Notes: generated by a model from the letters alone, not told the origin. DNA of 52,352 nucleotides from Desulfuromonadales bacterium (GCA_013377095.1 JACAAY010000025.1:1-52352); one strand, 5' to 3'; numbered from the stretch's first letter, positions 33,101-42,987 are shown. A program made the numbers and translations.

Positions 33101-36100
33101 TTTCAGTAACAGCGGCTTTTCGCGGATCAGCCTGAGCGCGACTGACAACCTGACGGTGGCTGCCGGCGTTCAGTTGACGCCTTCGCTGATAAAGATAGAT
33201 GTACATAACAGGGCAGCGACCGGCAGTGGGGCTACCTGCAGCGCCGGTTCATGTTTCTCCACAACCTATCCGACCTTTCTGGACCAGATCGGTAAGACCT
33301 CCCTCTCACTGAATGCCGGAACGAATGTGTACAGCTCCGCCAATCTTGACCCATCCGGAAATGCTCTTCAGAATAATCAGCAGGCACTACTGACCATCGC
33401 ACAGGGTGCGGCCGTAACCACCGCACCCGGTGGCACCATTTCGCTGACGGCTCCCCTGATCGACATCGCCGGAACGGTCAGCACCTCCGGCGGCAACGTT
33501 TCAGCCACCGCAAAATATGGCGACCTGGTTATACGGGATAGCGGCCAGATAACAGCCGTTGGCTACAACAAAACCGGCATAGCCACAAAGGTTGGTCAGC
33601 TCGCTCCCCTCCCGCTCCCAAAATCAGGCGGGTCAGTGTCCCTTGAGGCTACTGCGGGAAATCTGATTTTGGAGTCCAAGGCCCTGGTGGATGTATCCGG
33701 CTCGGAGCGTGCTGAGGGGTTAATCAGGGATGCGCATGGCACGCTGACCACTGTTGCAGTTGCCGGCGGAGCAGGCAGTCTCTCGCTCGCCTATGGCACC
33801 GGAATGACGCTGGACGGTACAATTGCCGGATCAGGAAAAATGACCGGGGCGCAGGGCGGCTCACTAACCATAAAAAACCGAATAGGTAATCTGACACTCA
33901 ATACCAAGGACGTGGACCGCTATCAGAAAAGCGGTTTTGACGCCCTGACGTTTTCCAGCCCGACCCAGATCGGCATTCCAACGGACATAAGTCTGTCAAT
34001 CGGACGCAAACTGACCCTGGACAGCCCCCTGATTCAGGGAGTAACAGGTGCAAACGGTCAATTGGCAACCATTCAGGCGCCTTGGATCAAATGGATCAAT
34101 TCCGGGACTCTCCCTGTGCCAACCCTGGATTCTTCGATCGATACCGGAGGCAACAAGATCAACTTTATTGCCAAGTATCTGGACCTGCAGGGGAGCATGC
34201 TGCTGAAGGGCTTCAACCAGGTTGCCCTGCAGGCCGAGCATGATCTGACCTTTGCTGATTTATACAATAACGATCCCAATGTAAATAAATGGCTGGGTGC
34301 ATTGGGAACAACGTCCGCCAACCTGACGTTACAGGCCAATCACATCTATCCCACCACCGCCAGCAGCTTCACCATTACCACCCCCGGAAAGGTAACCACT
34401 TTGCCGGGAGCTGCAAACAATCACGACCTGACACCAATTTATTCGGCCGGTGGCAATCTGACTATCGCCGCAGCGGGCGGAATTGATCATCGCGGTTTTA
34501 TCGCGGCCCCGATGGGGAACGTAACCCTTGACAGCGGGGCAAACGGAAGAGTCGAACTTTCTGCCGGAAGTGTCATCACCACCGCCGGTTCAGCGCCGGT
34601 CGCGTACGGCGCTTACGACAGTTCCGGCTCGGCCTGGTGGTCCAAATACGTGGATGACAACAATAAAGGGTCGGAAGTGACTGCCGCACCGACCAAGTCG
34701 ATCACCCTCAGCGGTAACGAGGTGGTTGTAGGAAATGGCTCAATCCAGGATCTGTCAGGCGGCGGGTCGGTGTATGCCAGTCACTGGCAGTCGGGTATCC
34801 CCGGCTCGAAAAATCCGCTCACGGTCACGGGACGCTACGTAATCCTGCCGGACGGTTCTGCAACGCGTCCGGGCGCTTCCGTGTATCTGGAGGCGATGCC
34901 GTCACTGGGGCTGAAGGCGGGCGTCTATTCGATCCTGCCGGCAGAATACGCCTTTGTACCCGGCGCGCTGGTAATTCAGGATACCGGCAAACAGTTGCTG
35001 AGCGGGCAGCAGACTTTTTCCAATGGGCGCTACCCGGTTGTGGGAGGATACATGACCGTCAGGGACACGTCGGTCGCTTCGCAGGTGCTTAAGGGCTTCA
35101 GCGTTCGCAAAGCCAGCGATGTCCTTGCGGAGGGTGACTTTACAACCAAAAAAAGCTTCAGCGGCGGAGATGGCGGCAAGTTCACCCTGAACGCTACTGG
35201 CGGTGCTGCCTATTTTGGCGGGAGCTTAAATGTTAATGCTTTGACCGGCTACAGACAGGGTAGTGCGTCATTTATTGCACGTAATGTGGAGGTTGTGGAT
35301 AGTGTGGACACCACTCTGCCGCTTTCCGACACGCTTCAGCTTGCCGGAAACAGTATTTCCACTCTCAATATCGGTGAGCTGCAGCTTGGGGACACGACAA
35401 CGACCCGTGAAGTCACGGTGCGGAAACTGTTGAAAGGGGGTAATCTGACGGCGGCCGGCGTTACCCTGGCAGCAACCGACAAGGTGACCCTGAATGATGG
35501 CGCGCTGGTGGAGGCGACAGGGAGCGGTGTAGCGATTGTGACCCCCACCGGGAACCTTAGCATGGGTGATGGCGCCAAAATCACGGCAAAGAGCGGTATC
35601 ACGCTCGGTGTAAAAACGTATAGCTTAAGTAATACAGCCGCTCTGAAATCCGGTGCAGCTGGATATTTCTCCCTGACTGCCGACAAAATCACTTTTGACG
35701 ACGCTTCGAAAAACTTCTGGATAAACACTTTTGCAGACAACGGTAATCTGAAGATTGCCAGCCGCGGCGGTGTAATGGATCTTGCCTTTTCAGAAGCGGA
35801 TACGACACTTAAGAACAGCGGTGTGCTGACCCTCGACGCGTCCAGGTTTACGGGAATGAAAAACGTCACCTTCGAGTCGCAGGAAATGACCCTGCTCAAC
35901 TCCGGTTCAACCTATACGGGAGCATCTCCGGCCTCAGCCGGAACCGTCGGCTTCAGCGCGAATAGTATTACAGTAGCGCCCAGACTGATCGACAGGGATG
36001 CAAACGGCAATAAATTAACCACTACCAAAGGAAATATTGCCTTCGATCAGTCAGTAGCCATCAACAGTAAAAACGATCTCATCTTCAAGGGTGCAGGGAG

Positions 36101-39100
36101 CATTACCAGTGGAGGAAACCTGAATCTGACTGCTGCCCGGGTGACCACGGCCGGCGACATCTTTAAGGCAGACGGTTCCACCACGGTTGCGAACATCACG
36201 ATTGACGGGCGAAATGGCGCTGTCACCCTCAACGGAAGAGCGGATGGAATCGCCGGGACAAGCTCAGTACCGGGCGGGAGTCTGCAGATCCTGGGGAACA
36301 CGATTACCCAGACCGGTGGTGTCCTTGATGTGGCAGCAGGGCGGATCGGCCTCACGGCCATCGGCGATATATCAATCAGTGGCACGGTTAAAGCAACAGG
36401 CAGCGAACAGCTCTCCGCGTCCGGCGAGAAGGTGTACTACTCCGGTGGCGGAATCACTCTGCAGAGCGATAATGGTAAGGTTTATCTGAAGGGGGGTAGC
36501 AAGCTCGATGTATCGGCTGCGGTTGTTACGGATAAGACCGGAAAAGTCGTTGCGGACACAAATGGAGCTGTTGTCCGTAACGGCAACGCAGGTTCCATTG
36601 TACTTTCCGCCACAACCGGAGGAGTGAGCAAAGCTGCAACTGCTCAACTGGCAGGTCTGGCGGGCAGCGGCGGCAAGGGGGGCTCCCTCAGCATCGACAG
36701 CGCCAACCTCAACAACGTCGGAGGCCTGGACGGTTTGAGCGCGGCACTGGCGGGCGGCGGTTTCAACAACCTGCTTAACATCCGTTCCCGCTCGGGCAAT
36801 CTGGAACTGACGAGCGGCAACACGCTGGCTGGGCGCGAAGTGGTTGTGGCGGCTGACAACGGGGATATCTCCATCGGTAAAATCATTGACCAGCCCGACG
36901 GCAGCAAGGCAATCAGCGCCGGGCATATCAACACCGATACAACCGACGGCAGCGGCCGGATCGAGTTGTACGCGGGCAACAAACTGACCATCGAGCAAAA
37001 CTCAACTCTCTCCGTAAGAGGAACGGCGTCCGGCGCCAACGGCGGCACGGTGATGCTGAGCAGCCAGGATGGCTCCGATAATACCAAGACCTTTAACAAT
37101 GACTATGCGCTAAACGTGAAAAGCGGTTCAACAATCGACGTATCCGGAAATGGCGGAGCGGGCGGTACGGTTGCCTTCCGCGCCTACCAGGGGAAAAAGA
37201 GTGCCGGTGATACGGCACTAAACGATGTCAACATGGGTGCTGTGAATGGCACTCTAACCGGCGCATCGAAAGTTTCGGTCGAGGCGGTGCAGGCGTACTC
37301 CAACAGGACCTCTGTCGGAACAATTACCGGGTATTCCAACGATGCAACGGCATTTATGACGGCAGCCGCAACCGCTGGCGCAAAGAGTCGCCTGTTTGGA
37401 GCCAACACAATTGATCCGGTTAATCACCTTCAGGCCGGTATTGAGATATCAAGCGCAGCCAAATCCGATCTCACCGTGGATCAGACGCTGGATCTCAGTA
37501 CCGTGCGTCCCGGCGGTGAAGCGATTGTACTGACGTTAAAAAGTGGCAATAATCTCAACATCAACCAGAGCCTGACTGATGCGAAGACCGGTATAGACAC
37601 CCTCTACAGCAAAACCATGCTGAATACCGCTGCCATCAACCTGGTGGCTGGCAGTGATGGCGGCGCCAACTACATGGGTGTCGCCAAGGGCAGCGCCCTT
37701 GCGAAGAACGCAGCAGGAGCATCCACTCCTCTGGCTGGCACGGGCGACCTGACAATCGCCTCCGGGAAATGGATCTTTACTGAAAACGCTCCGATCCGCT
37801 TCGCTGCCGGCAACGATGTAACCTTCAAGGGAACCTCCACCGGTCCCAACACCATGATCAACGGGGACATGAAGTACAACCTGGGGAGTTACGGTGGTTC
37901 GGTGCGCGGAGATGTGGGGCGCGACATGAACCTTCCCGCTGTCGGCAGCGCCATTCAGACCGCCCTGGGGAATATCGACATCAGGACCGGCCACAATCTA
38001 AACCTGGGCAGCCTCGCCAATACCGGTGCCATCAGGACCACCGGGGAATACGACAACTCGTCACTGACGGCGAAACAGCCCGGCTTGGCAGCAGATACGG
38101 TTGCCAACCGCAAAAGCTTCTGGACTTACCACAACGGCGGCAGCATCAATCTGGATGTGGGCAATGCGGTGGACGGCAACCTGAACACGGCCAACGGATG
38201 GGATGGGGCATATGTGGACAGTTCTCTGTACGACAAAAATGGCGTACCGACACTGGTAACCAAGAATAATCCCTGGTTTTATCTGACTGCCGGTTTTGGA
38301 GGCAGCAGGGAATCCGGTCAGACCGGCACCGCCAACATACCGGTTACAGTCGGGATTGCAACCATGGGTGGCGGGAATGTTTCGGTGCGTTCGGGAGGGA
38401 CATTCATGGCCCAGGCCGGCGCCTTCGGAACCACCAACACTGGAAACCTGACTGTCAACTGTGGCGGCGATATGAACGGCCGCTTCCGGGTCATGAACGG
38501 CAGTGCCAGCCTGATCAGCAGCGGCGCTTTCGGGACAGCGGCCAATCCGGTCGTAACTGAACTTGCCGCTGCCAAGGTACATGTTGTCGCCATGGGTGAT
38601 GTCCGTTTGGCATCGGTGCAGAATCCGGACAACAGCCGCGACCGCATCTACTACGGTTCGTCGGCTCCGTTCTCGGATAAACCCTGGAATATGACCTACA
38701 CCGAGGATACCAGTTTTTCAGCAACCTCATTGTCCGGCAGTGCCACCCTGTATGGTACGAACCCATACGCGGGCTATTCCGCAACCAGTGGTTACCTGGA
38801 TACCAGGAGATTGATCCTACCAGCCTCCTTTGGCCTCTCTGCTGCTGGGGATATTGCGATCGAGAAAACGTTTGTTCTGGCCCCATCCAAAACGGGGAAT
38901 CTGGAACTGTTCGCCACGGGCAGCATCAGTGGTATCCGCGATAATAACGGGATCACTGGATTCAGGATGCAGGATGTCAATCTGGCCTCAATGTACGGTC
39001 GCCAAGCTGAGGATAAAACCGGTTACAAGCACTTTAACCAGTTAAACGGTAATGTTCATTACGGAATCAATCACATTTATACTACAACAAATCCCCTGAC

Positions 39101-40490
39101 CGGTGATCTGGAGCGTCAGGTGGATAGCGTACCGGTTAAAGTCTCAGCTGGAAAGGATATCACTGATTTTTCTTTATACCTGAACAAATCGGCAGAGGTG
39201 ACGGCGGACGGAAATATCACCACGCTTAAATTTGTCGGCCAGAACATTACCCCGAATAGTGTGACCAGCATTGTTGCCGGAGGCAACATCGACCAAGGGC
39301 TTACCATTGACCCGCTTGACCAATTCGGAAACCTCCAGCCAAAAACTCCGTCCATTGAGGTGGGCGGGCCGGGTACCCTGCTGGTGCAGGCGGGAACCAG
39401 ACTGGTTCAGACCGACGGAACCATCTCGGGACAGGTCGGCGGCAATATCCGGCTGGGCAACTCGGGGGGGATCAATTCGGTTGGAAACCTCAACAACAGC
39501 AGTTTCAGCGGGTCTGGAACTGATACCGACAGTGACCTGATAGTCGTTGCCGGGGCGAATGGCAGTGCCTCCATGGCAAAGCAGGATGTTACGGCTTTCT
39601 TCGCCACCATCCGTGACGCCAGTGACGAGATCTCCACATTGAAGGCCGATGGAAAAACCGACGAGGTAGACAAGTTGCGTACGGAAACCGCGAAGACCAT
39701 AAAAAAATATTTTTACACTTACGATGATACAAAGGCAGGAGTTGGCAATCTTGATTTGGTAGACTCGGCTATCAGCAGCCGCTCCGGGTCAATCTACGCC
39801 ATGGCCGGCAGCAACCTGAATGTTGGCCGGACCTCTCTGAACAATGCCCCCCTAAAGACTTCCGGCATCACCACTCTCTATGGCGGCGGATTGTCGGTCT
39901 ATGCCGGAGGTGACATCAATGTCAACGAATCGCGTCTGATGACCTACCTGAGTGGCGACATTACGGTCTGGAGTGATCAGGGCAACATCTATGCTGGACG
40001 CGGATCCAAGACTGTCGTCAGCGCGCCGACGCCGGTCTATACTTTCGAGAATGATGTTCTGACAAATATAACGTTTACTCCGCCCTCGGCCGGTAGCGGC
40101 ATTCGCGCACTGACCTTTGATCCTGACGGTTCCGGGCCCCTTTCGCCGCCGGAAGCCGGAGTAGTCCACATCTTTACGCCCAAGACCCTGGACGCCGGCG
40201 AGGCCGGAATTCAGGGCGGTAAACTGTTGATTGCCGCCAGTACCGTGCTCAACAGCCAGAACATAACCGCCGGTATCGGCTCGGTAGGTGTCCCCTCGTC
40301 AAGCCAGAACACGGTCACCATCGCACCAATATCCGGCACCAGCGATATCACCAGTGACAAGAAGATGATTGAAAGCATATCGAACAGTGTGGCCGCAACG
40401 GAGAAGAAGGCTGCCCTGACGGAGAGCGAGGACTACGTCATGAAATATCTGGATGTGAAGATCATCGATCTGAGTAACGATCCAATCTGA
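30189..40490 (+). CDS. TpsA: giant filamentous haemagglutinin-like exoprotein
   Basis: A 3433-aa secreted exoprotein. GGAGGAG precedes the ATG. A signal peptide (residues ~1-38) leads into the TPS secretion domain (~50-300) with DGTMTITQTSDKAIINW, a stretch starting FDVNPSIINGSLTANGKVYL and NRNGVFFGPSG, the haemagglutination-activity signature. The rest is a long right-handed beta-helix of Gly/Ser/Thr/Asn-rich coils such as GGSVSLEATAGNLIL. The last few hundred residues, ending YLDVKIIDLSNDPI, resemble the DUF3739 region found at the end of this TpsA subfamily. There are very few Cys, so disulfide anchoring at the C terminus is unlikely. It is secreted by the TpsB upstream and probably serves adhesion, aggregation or metal/nutrient binding at the surface. 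Confidence 0.92.
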   Translation: MKNPTHYRKDSAHPLFYKGCALAMAVSTAFTPTVSSAASPLFPGLIGRTVLPRTIDVNQLPGGFDLKSGLATYTNIDGTMTITQTSDKAIINWSSFDIGRYASVIFKQGSSNSAVLNRIFDVNPSIINGSLTANGKVYLINRNGVFFGPSGSVQVQSLIASAFDISDDNFNSGRLIFKDDHFSDTDPSNPTPISDNTVIQNEGTITTHSGGSVFFVGPRIKNLGRISAPGGKIDLVGLKANGQVEIKEITETRDPQDVIYSDTSLAGDVANMKGGSLYGADGGWIGLHGNTVRNDGLIRAVTTRRQNGVVYLLAKDLVATGQGSDTEVAISDSSEAMGRNALLFSPGAVVFGGLFGTGVNALARIDHEGSITAHSGNVSMEAVERVFLGEQSSIDVSGLNIERPMTDQFIEAQLNSLYLRDDYGQKAGVLSGNTVTVDVLKGSSIGNLSSYYLGMPKNARELSTVGGNVSIGAPNKTDPGTTHNYTLQDIIISTGAGINLSGGSITYSGSAPAASKVIGSDGHVYDISSAPEWLTYSGILGSTVKSYGKFGSEVLSGISFGGHLLKLQTNSTDNLRVVGGNAGSLALKSRAIEGLDDGLNLKASVTTGVYQTLSTPYLDSDKNAATTSPEYQRYIDHLISQNRGLEAPTGGRLVVGNELSNTLGSIVTFTEDAAVNSIVVQKSSPAAATARNWNDTTLIAGDTATKISADMINKAGLSSLSLYANTSILTEKDAGIVLRPGGITWISTGKTDKDGNDILRSSGSYKAASRRIEFLGSVTAPGGSVDMMIRPNITSSGTAQNNPLYRQVAETIFLGSDSRISTAGERIDNSRLGLSPLDIRQGGFTSGGYISLSQVSPAGASGAVLTQNNENSIVIKDGALLDVSGGYLIDQKRAVSGGNAGSLTVKAPTISLGGELRGYSLPGKDGGELVLHAQEVKVVENGKGKQFNAEFDINGTIPNDLVGKLVLGADRFSNSGFSRISLSATDNLTVAAGVQLTPSLIKIDVHNRAATGSGATCSAGSCFSTTYPTFLDQIGKTSLSLNAGTNVYSSANLDPSGNALQNNQQALLTIAQGAAVTTAPGGTISLTAPLIDIAGTVSTSGGNVSATAKYGDLVIRDSGQITAVGYNKTGIATKVGQLAPLPLPKSGGSVSLEATAGNLILESKALVDVSGSERAEGLIRDAHGTLTTVAVAGGAGSLSLAYGTGMTLDGTIAGSGKMTGAQGGSLTIKNRIGNLTLNTKDVDRYQKSGFDALTFSSPTQIGIPTDISLSIGRKLTLDSPLIQGVTGANGQLATIQAPWIKWINSGTLPVPTLDSSIDTGGNKINFIAKYLDLQGSMLLKGFNQVALQAEHDLTFADLYNNDPNVNKWLGALGTTSANLTLQANHIYPTTASSFTITTPGKVTTLPGAANNHDLTPIYSAGGNLTIAAAGGIDHRGFIAAPMGNVTLDSGANGRVELSAGSVITTAGSAPVAYGAYDSSGSAWWSKYVDDNNKGSEVTAAPTKSITLSGNEVVVGNGSIQDLSGGGSVYASHWQSGIPGSKNPLTVTGRYVILPDGSATRPGASVYLEAMPSLGLKAGVYSILPAEYAFVPGALVIQDTGKQLLSGQQTFSNGRYPVVGGYMTVRDTSVASQVLKGFSVRKASDVLAEGDFTTKKSFSGGDGGKFTLNATGGAAYFGGSLNVNALTGYRQGSASFIARNVEVVDSVDTTLPLSDTLQLAGNSISTLNIGELQLGDTTTTREVTVRKLLKGGNLTAAGVTLAATDKVTLNDGALVEATGSGVAIVTPTGNLSMGDGAKITAKSGITLGVKTYSLSNTAALKSGAAGYFSLTADKITFDDASKNFWINTFADNGNLKIASRGGVMDLAFSEADTTLKNSGVLTLDASRFTGMKNVTFESQEMTLLNSGSTYTGASPASAGTVGFSANSITVAPRLIDRDANGNKLTTTKGNIAFDQSVAINSKNDLIFKGAGSITSGGNLNLTAARVTTAGDIFKADGSTTVANITIDGRNGAVTLNGRADGIAGTSSVPGGSLQILGNTITQTGGVLDVAAGRIGLTAIGDISISGTVKATGSEQLSASGEKVYYSGGGITLQSDNGKVYLKGGSKLDVSAAVVTDKTGKVVADTNGAVVRNGNAGSIVLSATTGGVSKAATAQLAGLAGSGGKGGSLSIDSANLNNVGGLDGLSAALAGGGFNNLLNIRSRSGNLELTSGNTLAGREVVVAADNGDISIGKIIDQPDGSKAISAGHINTDTTDGSGRIELYAGNKLTIEQNSTLSVRGTASGANGGTVMLSSQDGSDNTKTFNNDYALNVKSGSTIDVSGNGGAGGTVAFRAYQGKKSAGDTALNDVNMGAVNGTLTGASKVSVEAVQAYSNRTSVGTITGYSNDATAFMTAAATAGAKSRLFGANTIDPVNHLQAGIEISSAAKSDLTVDQTLDLSTVRPGGEAIVLTLKSGNNLNINQSLTDAKTGIDTLYSKTMLNTAAINLVAGSDGGANYMGVAKGSALAKNAAGASTPLAGTGDLTIASGKWIFTENAPIRFAAGNDVTFKGTSTGPNTMINGDMKYNLGSYGGSVRGDVGRDMNLPAVGSAIQTALGNIDIRTGHNLNLGSLANTGAIRTTGEYDNSSLTAKQPGLAADTVANRKSFWTYHNGGSINLDVGNAVDGNLNTANGWDGAYVDSSLYDKNGVPTLVTKNNPWFYLTAGFGGSRESGQTGTANIPVTVGIATMGGGNVSVRSGGTFMAQAGAFGTTNTGNLTVNCGGDMNGRFRVMNGSASLISSGAFGTAANPVVTELAAAKVHVVAMGDVRLASVQNPDNSRDRIYYGSSAPFSDKPWNMTYTEDTSFSATSLSGSATLYGTNPYAGYSATSGYLDTRRLILPASFGLSAAGDIAIEKTFVLAPSKTGNLELFATGSISGIRDNNGITGFRMQDVNLASMYGRQAEDKTGYKHFNQLNGNVHYGINHIYTTTNPLTGDLERQVDSVPVKVSAGKDITDFSLYLNKSAEVTADGNITTLKFVGQNITPNSVTSIVAGGNIDQGLTIDPLDQFGNLQPKTPSIEVGGPGTLLVQAGTRLVQTDGTISGQVGGNIRLGNSGGINSVGNLNNSSFSGSGTDTDSDLIVVAGANGSASMAKQDVTAFFATIRDASDEISTLKADGKTDEVDKLRTETAKTIKKYFYTYDDTKAGVGNLDLVDSAISSRSGSIYAMAGSNLNVGRTSLNNAPLKTSGITTLYGGGLSVYAGGDINVNESRLMTYLSGDITVWSDQGNIYAGRGSKTVVSAPTPVYTFENDVLTNITFTPPSAGSGIRALTFDPDGSGPLSPPEAGVVHIFTPKTLDAGEAGIQGGKLLIAASTVLNSQNITAGIGSVGVPSSSQNTVTIAPISGTSDITSDKKMIESISNSVAATEKKAALTESEDYVMKYLDVKIIDLSNDPI

Positions 40491-40500
40491 TTCGAGGTGC

Positions 40501-40525
40501 AGGGGCGGGTTTTAAGCTCGTCCCT
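40501..40525. other. Hairpin with wobble pairs after tpsA
   Basis: AGGGGCGGGT (40501-40510) pairs with GCTCGTCCCT (40516-40525) over the full 10 bp if G-U pairs are allowed, so it is an RNA hairpin 11 bases after the tpsA stop. This resembles dispersed GGGGCGGGT palindromes in related genomes. Confidence 0.45.
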
Positions 40526-40541
40526 ACGTGTTTGCCATGAG

Positions 40542-40578
40542 AGACCTGCGAGGTTTTCAAAACCTCGCAGGTCTTTCT
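40542..40578 (+). terminator. Terminator-like 16-bp hairpin after tpsA
   Basis: AGACCTGCGAGGTTTT (40542-40557) and its exact complement (40559-40574) are separated by one base and followed by a T-rich tail (TTCTGTTT). It probably ends the tpsBA transcript, so the ExbB operon needs its own promoter, which is seen at 40651-40694. Confidence 0.75.
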
Positions 40579-40650
40579 GTTTCATCGGGCGGGTGGTGTA
40601 GAGGCGGGTTTCAAACAAGCCCCAACCAATTGCCGGAGAGTTAACCAAAC

Positions 40651-40694
40651 TTTTATGTGACTGACGTGAAGCTGTAACAAACGTGGGTTATTGT
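40651..40694 (+). promoter_or_regulatory. PhoB-like box with -10 ahead of the ExbB-fusion operon
   Basis: TTTTAT (40651), TGACGT (40662), TGTAAC (40673-40678), then 7 bases and GGTTATTGT (40686-40694), whose -10 is TATTGT. The CTGAC, TGTAACAAACG bases and spacing match the box at 25370-25397. The extended -10 has GG in place of TG, so this site is weaker than the others. It lies 102 bases before the ATG. Confidence 0.55.
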
Positions 40695-40795
40695 ACGCGC
40701 TTGAAAGAGAATACTTTTTCGATGCGACAGCAAACAGACTGTATCTGCTAATAAACTGATATAACTGATAAATTACGTGATTGAGGGGGATGTGT

Positions 40796-42580
40796 ATGGT
40801 GTTGCGCAGTATGTGTGCACGGATGATGGGTGTAGTGGGAGCGGTTCTGCTGATCACGCTGATGATGGGAATCGGTCGGGCCGACGCCTGGTGGGACGCC
40901 AAGTGGCAGTTTCGCAAAAAGGTGGCCTTTGATACCACGGACAAGGGCGCCAATCTCAAGGACAGCCTGAGCGATGCGGCTGTTCTGGTGCGGTTGCATT
41001 CCGGGAATTTTGCGTTTGACAACGCTGCCAAGGATGGATCGGATATCCGTTTTGTCACTGCCGACGACAAGTCACCGCTCAAGTTCCATATTGAAAAGTA
41101 CGACCCCAAGCAGGGCATTGCCCTGGTCTGGGTCAAGGCTCCCAAGGTCACCGGCAGCAACAATCAGGATTCGATCTGGCTCTACTACGGAAACAGCAGT
41201 GTTTCCGGCATCCAGGAAGCGGGCGGCACCTATGATACCGCTCAGGCGCTGGTCTATCACCTGAGCGAAACCGAGGGCTCACCCAAGGACGCCACCGCCT
41301 ACGCCAATCACGCTTCCTCCTTTGCCGGCAGCCTGGCAACCCCTTCATTGATCGGGAATGGCGCGAGCTTCAAGGGAGGCCAGCAAAAAATTGTCGTCAA
41401 GCCTTCCCCTTCACTCAATTTTGCCAAGGGCTTCACCTTTTCGACCTGGATCAAGATCGATCAGCCCCAGAGTGGTGCACGGCTCTTCTCATGGGAGCAG
41501 GGCCCCCAGGCCCTGGTGGTCGGTATCGAGGGCGACAAACCCTTTCTGCGGGTTGCATCGAACGGCAAACCTGCGGTCAGCGCCGCCGCCACCACCGCCC
41601 TGACCATGAAGGCCTGGCATCATGTGGCGGTATCAGTTGAACCGAACAAACGCATGTCGCTCTACCTGGATGGCAAGGAAGCCTCAAGCGCCAATCTGGC
41701 GGGCGATTTGCCGGCGCCGGCTGCCGACATTGCGCTGGGTGCATCCTTTGTGGGTGATATGGATGAAATCCAGATCGCCAACGTGGCCCGCCCCGGAGCC
41801 TGGTTTGCGGCCGCCGTTGCCGGCCAGGGCCAGGACGGCAAGTTGACCACCTGCATGCAGGAGGAGAGCGGCAAGGAGAGCGAGAGCCTCACCATCCGCC
41901 TGATCAAGGTCACTGCCCGGTCAATTACCTTTGACGGCTGGCTGGTTATCGGCCTGTGTACCCTGATGCTCTTCATGGCCGCCGGGGTCTTCATCAGCAA
42001 ATTCAACAGAATCCAGAGAATAAAAAAAGGGAACGAAAGCTTTCTGGAGAGTTTTAACCATCTCCATGATCCGCTGGAGCTCGACCAGCAGAACGAGGAT
42101 TTCGAAGAGTCGAACCTGTTCAGAATCTATCAGTCAGGCTATGACAGGATTGCAAACTGGGCTGAAAAGCAGGGCAAGCAGAAGGAGGATGTCACCCTGA
42201 CCACGTCGGCCATGAACATTTTCCGCGCCGCCCTGGACCGCTCCAATTCGGAAGAACTCAAGAAGATGAACGCCTGGATGATCGTGCTGACCCTGGGTAT
42301 TTCCGGAGGCCCGTTTCTGGGGCTGCTGGGAACCGTCTGGGGGGTTATGAACACCTTTGCCAGCCTGGCCGAATCGGGTGAGGCAAACCTGTCGGCCATT
42401 GCTCCGGGGGTTGCTTCGGCCCTGGCCTGTACCATGTTCGGTCTGTTCGTGGCAATTCCGGCGCTGTTTGCCTACAGCTTTCTGGTGCTGCATATGAAAA
42501 ACCTGAACGTGGAGACACGCCATTTCATGGAAGAGTATGCCCTGAGGGTTGAAGGGTTCCACGGGGAGGAGGGGTCATGA
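40796..42580 (+). CDS. ExbB/TolQ proton-channel protein fused to N-terminal DUF2341 and LamG domains
   Basis: A 594-aa protein. Start 40796 is preferred over in-frame upstream codons because GAGGGGG lies 5-7 bases before it. A signal peptide (cleavage near GRADA, residue ~29) precedes a DUF2341 domain (~30-155: WWDAKWQFRKKVAFDTT, SDIRFVTADDKSPLKFHIE, SIWLYYGNSSV). A LamG/concanavalin-like domain follows (~165-350: FTFSTWIKID, MKAWHHVAVSV, LYLDGKEASSANLAG). A membrane helix at ~385-405 leads into a cytosolic segment and the ExbB/TolQ two-helix channel core (FLGLLGTVWGVMNTFASLAE near 502-521, GVASALACTMFGLFVAIPALFAY near 540-562). The periplasmic front end may bind a glycan or a surface protein. 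The stop overlaps exbD by 4 bp. Confidence 0.85.
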   Translation: MVLRSMCARMMGVVGAVLLITLMMGIGRADAWWDAKWQFRKKVAFDTTDKGANLKDSLSDAAVLVRLHSGNFAFDNAAKDGSDIRFVTADDKSPLKFHIEKYDPKQGIALVWVKAPKVTGSNNQDSIWLYYGNSSVSGIQEAGGTYDTAQALVYHLSETEGSPKDATAYANHASSFAGSLATPSLIGNGASFKGGQQKIVVKPSPSLNFAKGFTFSTWIKIDQPQSGARLFSWEQGPQALVVGIEGDKPFLRVASNGKPAVSAAATTALTMKAWHHVAVSVEPNKRMSLYLDGKEASSANLAGDLPAPAADIALGASFVGDMDEIQIANVARPGAWFAAAVAGQGQDGKLTTCMQEESGKESESLTIRLIKVTARSITFDGWLVIGLCTLMLFMAAGVFISKFNRIQRIKKGNESFLESFNHLHDPLELDQQNEDFEESNLFRIYQSGYDRIANWAEKQGKQKEDVTLTTSAMNIFRAALDRSNSEELKKMNAWMIVLTLGISGGPFLGLLGTVWGVMNTFASLAESGEANLSAIAPGVASALACTMFGLFVAIPALFAYSFLVLHMKNLNVETRHFMEEYALRVEGFHGEEGS

Positions 42581-42984
42581 AAGCGCCATCGGATGAGTAT
42601 GATGAGGTAGTCGAAATCAACGTTGTCCCCATGCTCGATCTGGCCTGGAATCTGCTAATCGTGTTCATGATCGTGGTGACCGCTTCGGTGCAGGGTATCA
42701 GCGTCAACCTGCCCAAGGCCAGCGCCGCGGCCAGCAAGATCAAGCCAACCACCAAAGCGATTACGGTTACCGCCGAAGGCACCATCTTTCTGGACAGTGT
42801 TCCGGTGACCATGGGTGAACTGGAGACACGTCTGGCGCAGCTCAAGGCCGCCGATCCCAATTTGCCGGTGCTTGTGCGCGGTGACGAGAAAATCACCTAC
42901 AAGAATATCATCGAGGTCCTGGATCTGTTGTCGAAACTGGAGATCACCCAGTTGGGGCTTGTGACGCAGAAACTGGTGAAATAA
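42577..42984 (+). CDS. exbD: ExbD-type biopolymer transport protein
   Basis: A 135-aa protein with a short cytosolic N terminus ending VVEINVVPMLDLAWNLLIVF. It has one membrane helix (~18-40) with the conserved channel Asp (D21 in MLDLAW) and a periplasmic domain with FLDSVPVTMGELETRL and VLVRGDEKITYKNIIEVLDLL. With ExbB it forms the proton-driven motor that energises TonB. The ATGA overlap with the ExbB fusion shows coupling; tonB begins 3 bases after the stop. Confidence 0.9.
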   Translation: MKAPSDEYDEVVEINVVPMLDLAWNLLIVFMIVVTASVQGISVNLPKASAAASKIKPTTKAITVTAEGTIFLDSVPVTMGELETRLAQLKAADPNLPVLVRGDEKITYKNIIEVLDLLSKLEITQLGLVTQKLVK

Positions 42985-42987
42985 GAA

